9,048 bases of DNA, from NCBI GenBank assembly GCA_021203805.1, contig JAJQAM010000021.1:1-9048 (forward strand), in the 5' to 3' direction. Within the stretch, counting starts at the first letter, position 1. Each line of letters starts with the position of its first letter. A program made the position numbers and the translations under genes. Below the pieces are notes generated by a model. The model did not search any database and was not told where the DNA came from. It saw only the letters and a list, made by a program, of their open reading frames with translations. Positions 7,260 through 9,048 of this stretch are shown here, piece by piece. The DNA comes from Coprobacillus sp. GTDB lineage: Bacteria; Bacillota_I; Bacilli_A; RFN20; CAG-826.

Positions 7260-7260
7260 G

Positions 7261-7290
7261 TTATGAATAAATATCGATATTTATTTATAA
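7261..7290. repeat. 30-bp AT palindrome between gtrA-like gene and tRNA-Leu
   Basis: The central 20 bases (AATAAATATC followed by its complement) are perfectly self-complementary, and TTAT/ATAA extend the symmetry to 30 bp with one G/T pair. It lies 13 bases beyond the gtrA-like stop and just upstream of the tRNA promoter. No U-tract follows. It could be a weak 3'-end hairpin or a binding site for a dimeric protein. Confidence 0.5.
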
Positions 7291-7303
7291 ATAGAAGTAG
7301 TCC

Positions 7304-7903
7304 TTACTCCTCTTTTTTCTCGTCGCTACTCGTACTAGTAGTGTCCTCTACCTCTTCTTTATTTACACTCTTGCTAAACTCTTCCATGCTTTCATAGGCA
7401 TGCTCCTTAGAGGTATCACTCTTATAGAGAACAAACTTTCTGGTGAAATAGTTAAAGAGAAGAGCAATCGCGCTTTTTATGATAAAGCAGACTAGATACG
7501 CCCAAAACTCTGCCCTAGTTTGTCTTCCGTATTCACTTGATATATCTAGTCCCCACGCGGCCTCGCATGTCCACTGCGCTAGCCACATAAAGAGCACACT
7601 AATAAGAAGCGCGGCAAGAGATAAAAGAATAAATTTAACAATAAATGATGCCGTTTTGCTCTCTTTTTTGATTCTTTCAGTTACTCTTTTATAAACCCAA
7701 AAGGTTGAGAGAAAGTAGTTAGGAATGACGCTTATAATAAAGCCCATAGCAGTGGCGATAACCGTGGCCCAAACGCTCGGTAGTCCGTTACAGATCCAAA
7801 GAAAAAGCTGATTAACAAAGTAATCGATAAGAAGGGTAACGACCGCCGTGACAATGAAGCGGCCTAGCTCCGCATAAAATGGTTTATTAACACTGCGCGC
7901 CAT
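7304..7903 (-). CDS. GtrA-like family membrane protein
   Basis: The 199-residue protein has four predicted membrane helices (about 13-37, 43-63, 86-111 and 132-153) with the GtrA pattern: RFIVTAVVTLLIDYFV in the first helix, IPNYFLSTFWVYKR at the end of the second, and NYFTRKFVLYK after the fourth. GtrA-type proteins are thought to help move lipid-linked sugars across the membrane for cell-surface glycosylation. The 40-residue acidic, serine-rich C-terminal tail is extra to the core family. No Shine-Dalgarno sequence precedes the ATG, and a promoter -10 box ends 9 nt upstream, so a leaderless message is predicted. It lies upstream of the tRNA and GT8 genes on the same strand. Confidence 0.85.
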   Translation of the reverse strand: MARSVNKPFYAELGRFIVTAVVTLLIDYFVNQLFLWICNGLPSVWATVIATAMGFIISVIPNYFLSTFWVYKRVTERIKKESKTASFIVKFILLSLAALLISVLFMWLAQWTCEAAWGLDISSEYGRQTRAEFWAYLVCFIIKSAIALLFNYFTRKFVLYKSDTSKEHAYESMEEFSKSVNKEEVEDTTSTSSDEKKEE

Positions 7904-7912
7904 AATGCGTTT

Positions 7913-7941
7913 ATTTTAGAAAAAAAAATAGAAAATGAGAA
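7913..7941 (-). promoter_or_regulatory. Predicted promoter of the gtrA-like gene
   Basis: On the minus strand TTCTCA (7941-7936), a 17-base T-rich spacer and TAAAAT (7918-7913) are followed after 9 nt by the ATG, so transcription should begin within about three bases of the start codon. Confidence 0.45.
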
Positions 7942-7991
7942 TATATAAAAGAATATTTTTTCTCTTTCTTTTAAAAAAAGAAGGGAAAGAA

Positions 7992-7997
7992 TATAAT
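7992..7997 (+). promoter_or_regulatory. Predicted pduL -10 box
   Basis: A perfect TATAAT lies 21 nt before the pduL ATG. The best-spaced upstream hexamer, TTTTAA (7969-7974), is a weak -35 box. The predicted leader is about 15 nt and just includes the GAGGT ribosome site (8006-8010). Confidence 0.5.
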
Positions 7998-8018
7998 ATG
8001 TATTTGAGGTAAATAAAT

Positions 8019-8600
8019 ATGAAACCAATTTTAGTCGAAACCAGTGCTCGTCATATTCATGTTAATGAAGAGCAGTTCAAAATTTTATGTGGAGAGGACG
8101 CTAATATCGAAGTTAGAGCCTATCTCTCTCAGCCAGGTCAGTATGTCTCGACCACTCGTCTTGATATCGTCGGACCAAAAAGCACCATTAAAGGTGTTTC
8201 AATCCTCGGACCATACCGCCCTGAAGCTCAGGTCGAAGTAAGCGCCACTGACGCGAGAGCCCTCGGTGTTCCCGCTGTCATTAGAGAAAGCGGTGATATC
8301 AAAGGAAGCGCTCCAATTAAACTCGTAGGTCCATGCGGAGAGCTTGACCTCGAGGAAGGATGCATCGTGGCCAAGCGTCATATCCATATGACCCCAGAAG
8401 ATGCCGCGGAAGCCGGTGTGTCTAACGGAGATATCGTGAGTCTTAAGATTACTTCTCCCGAGAGATCTCTTATCTTCTCTGATGTGGTCATCAGAGTGAA
8501 AGATACCTTCGCTTTAGCCTGTCATATCGATACCGATGAGGCTAATGCCGCGGGTCTATCCTCCGTTAAAGGCGAGGTCTACGGTGAACTTATTAAATAA
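8019..8600 (+). CDS. pduL: PduL-type phosphate acyltransferase (phosphotransacylase)
   Basis: The enzyme exchanges CoA and phosphate on acetyl or propionyl groups, giving acyl phosphate for ATP formation by an acetate-type kinase. The 193-residue product shows both halves of the PduL fold. RHIHV (11-15) and KRHIHM (119-124) carry paired zinc-binding histidines, a third histidine lies in ACHIDTDEANA (167-177), and the conserved SQPGQ (37-41), LGPYRPEAQVEVS (63-75) and RESGDI (89-94) blocks are present. There is no N-terminal extension of the kind that targets PduL to bacterial microcompartments, and no shell-protein gene is visible. A free cytosolic housekeeping phosphotransacetylase role in fermentation is therefore likely. 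GAGGT precedes the ATG by 8 nt. No typical terminator separates it from metK. Confidence 0.93.
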   Translation: MKPILVETSARHIHVNEEQFKILCGEDANIEVRAYLSQPGQYVSTTRLDIVGPKSTIKGVSILGPYRPEAQVEVSATDARALGVPAVIRESGDIKGSAPIKLVGPCGELDLEEGCIVAKRHIHMTPEDAAEAGVSNGDIVSLKITSPERSLIFSDVVIRVKDTFALACHIDTDEANAAGLSSVKGEVYGELIK

Positions 8601-8604
8601 GTTC
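8586..8604. repeat. 19-bp perfect palindrome across the pduL stop codon
   Basis: GAACTTATT (8586-8594), one central A, and AATAAGTTC (8596-8604) are exact complements; the stop codon is 8598-8600. It ends one base before the metK -35 box. It may form a weak 3' hairpin or bind a regulator near the metK promoter. Confidence 0.5.
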
Positions 8605-8605
8605 G

Positions 8606-8634
8606 TTGACTAAATATTATCTTCTACATATAAT
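8606..8634 (+). promoter_or_regulatory. Sigma-A promoter of the metK transcript
   Basis: TTGACT (8606-8611), exactly 17 bases, then a perfect TATAAT (8629-8634). The expected start at about 8641 lies just before the riboswitch P1 helix, which strongly supports both calls. Confidence 0.88.
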
Positions 8635-8644
8635 AACAATTACT

Positions 8645-8796
8645 ACTTATCCAGAATCTGTGAATGGAAGTGAAAAATCACAGTAGCAACTCTTTCTCAC
8701 AAAAGTAAGTGCTTCTTCTAGCAAGACATATATTGTCTTGAACGATAAGTTAGGCTTAGACATTAAGGTGCCTTCCTAACTTGGAAGGCATTTTTT
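8645..8796 (+). promoter_or_regulatory. SAM-binding riboswitch (SAM-I clan, compact variant) upstream of metK
   Basis: The aptamer runs 8645-8750. P1 is ACTTATC (8645-8651) with GATAAGT (8744-8750). P2 is CTGTGA/TCACAG (8658-8663, 8678-8683). P3 is ACTCTTT with AAAG and AGT (8689-8710), and P4 is CAAGACA/TGTCTTG (8722-8740). The joining segments GCAAC (8686-8690) and GTGC (8709-8712) match the SAM-I core, and GGAAG in the P2 loop (8666-8670) can pair with CTTCT (8715-8719) as the known pseudoknot. In the expression platform AAGTTAGG (8747-8754) overlaps P1 and is exactly complementary to CCTAACTT (8775-8782), which overlaps the terminator. When SAM is bound P1 forms, the antiterminator is lost and metK is switched off; this follows from known S-box logic. 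P2 appears to lack the usual kink-turn. Confidence 0.85.
8769..8796 (+). terminator. Riboswitch-controlled intrinsic terminator
   Basis: TGCCTTCC (8769-8776) and GGAAGGCA (8783-8790) form a perfect 8-bp stem with a 6-base loop, followed by six T residues. It is mutually exclusive with the antiterminator and may also end read-through from pduL. Confidence 0.95.
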
Positions 8797-8815
8797 AAAG
8801 GAAATACTCTAATCT

Positions 8816-9048
8816 ATGAAAATGAAAACTTTATTTACTAGTGAATCCGTCTCTATGGGACATCCCGATAAGATCTGCGATCAAATCGCTGATCGTATTT
8901 TAGATGCTTATTTATCGCTAGATTCAGCCTCTCACGTCGCGATTGAAGTCATGGCGAGAGAAAACGAGGTCTATGTCTCAGGTGAAGTAACCTCAAGCGT
9001 TAAAATTGAGATTGAGCCAATCGTAAAGGCCACTCTTGTTGATATAGG
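8816..9048 (+). CDS. metK: S-adenosylmethionine synthetase, N-terminal part
   Basis: The first 77 codons are present; the gene continues past the window. The enzyme makes S-adenosylmethionine from methionine and ATP. The N-terminus reads KTLFTSESVSMGHPDKICDQ, the family hallmark, with the ATP-contacting His16 and metal-binding Asp18; Glu44 matches the glutamate that binds potassium in the Escherichia coli enzyme. One position is unusual: Met14 replaces the nearly invariant glutamate of SEGHPDK. The ATG at 8816 is preferred over a second at 8822 because AAAGGA lies 13 nt upstream of the first. The upstream riboswitch independently supports the identity. Confidence 0.95.
   Translation, partial: MKMKTLFTSESVSMGHPDKICDQIADRILDAYLSLDSASHVAIEVMARENEVYVSGEVTSSVKIEIEPIVKATLVDI

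Noticed and set aside
7940..7990. Possible hairpins in the A/T-rich tract (TTCTTTT/AAAAGAA)
   Set aside because: The tract lies between divergent genes, where no terminator is expected, and homopolymer-rich sequence pairs easily by chance.
8641..8796. SMK-box (SAM-III) riboswitch
   Set aside because: SMK boxes act by hiding the ribosome site; here four helices and an antiterminator/terminator pair point to the SAM-I clan instead.
1..9048. CRISPR array, insertion sequence or prophage remnants
   Set aside because: No direct-repeat series, transposase-like or phage-like protein, or terminal repeats were seen; gene content is housekeeping.

Overview
This window looks like ordinary chromosome from a low-GC, Gram-positive bacterium, probably an uncultured member of the Bacilli or a Tenericutes-like relative. 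That assignment is inferred from the AT-rich intergenic DNA, consensus sigma-A promoters, AAGGAG-type ribosome binding sites, an S1-protein/pgi pair of Firmicutes type, a CCA-encoding tRNA and a transcriptional SAM riboswitch in front of metK. The standard genetic code fits: stops are almost all TAA, the one TGA stop ends the GT8 gene, and no UGA is needed inside any reading frame. I see no mobile element, phage gene, CRISPR array or cluster that looks like a defence system.

Layout. Positions 1-111 hold no gene, only AT-rich inverted repeats. Positions 112-1744 (minus) are a two-gene operon: an S1-domain RNA-binding protein, then glucose-6-phosphate isomerase (pgi), overlapping by 8 bp. A hairpin terminator at 1781-1810 separates it from a HAD-family phosphatase (1846-2679, minus). 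A 174-bp divergent intergenic region with a strong palindrome follows. Positions 2854-5106 (plus) are a LemA-like membrane protein and an M3 oligoendopeptidase in one transcript. A bidirectional terminator (5127-5155) then faces a run of minus-strand genes. These are a four-helix membrane protein (5173-5652), a second membrane protein (5717-6280) translationally coupled to a GT8 glycosyltransferase (6277-7095), tRNA-Leu(GAG) (7132-7216) only 36 nt upstream of the GT8 start, and a GtrA-like membrane protein (7304-7903). Positions 8019-8600 (plus) encode a PduL-type phosphotransacylase, followed by a promoter, a compact SAM-binding riboswitch with its terminator, and the beginning of metK (8816 to window end).

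Functionally the window mixes central metabolism (pgi, pduL), S-adenosylmethionine synthesis under riboswitch control (metK), peptide turnover (pepF-like) and a likely surface-glycan group (GT8, GtrA and partner membrane proteins). The most notable features are the riboswitch, which appears to lack the usual SAM-I kink-turn but has a clear antiterminator/terminator switch; two genes whose promoters sit so close to the start codon that leaderless mRNAs are predicted; and several near-perfect AT-rich palindromes at stop codons or between genes. I did not find strong evidence for an entirely new multi-gene system.
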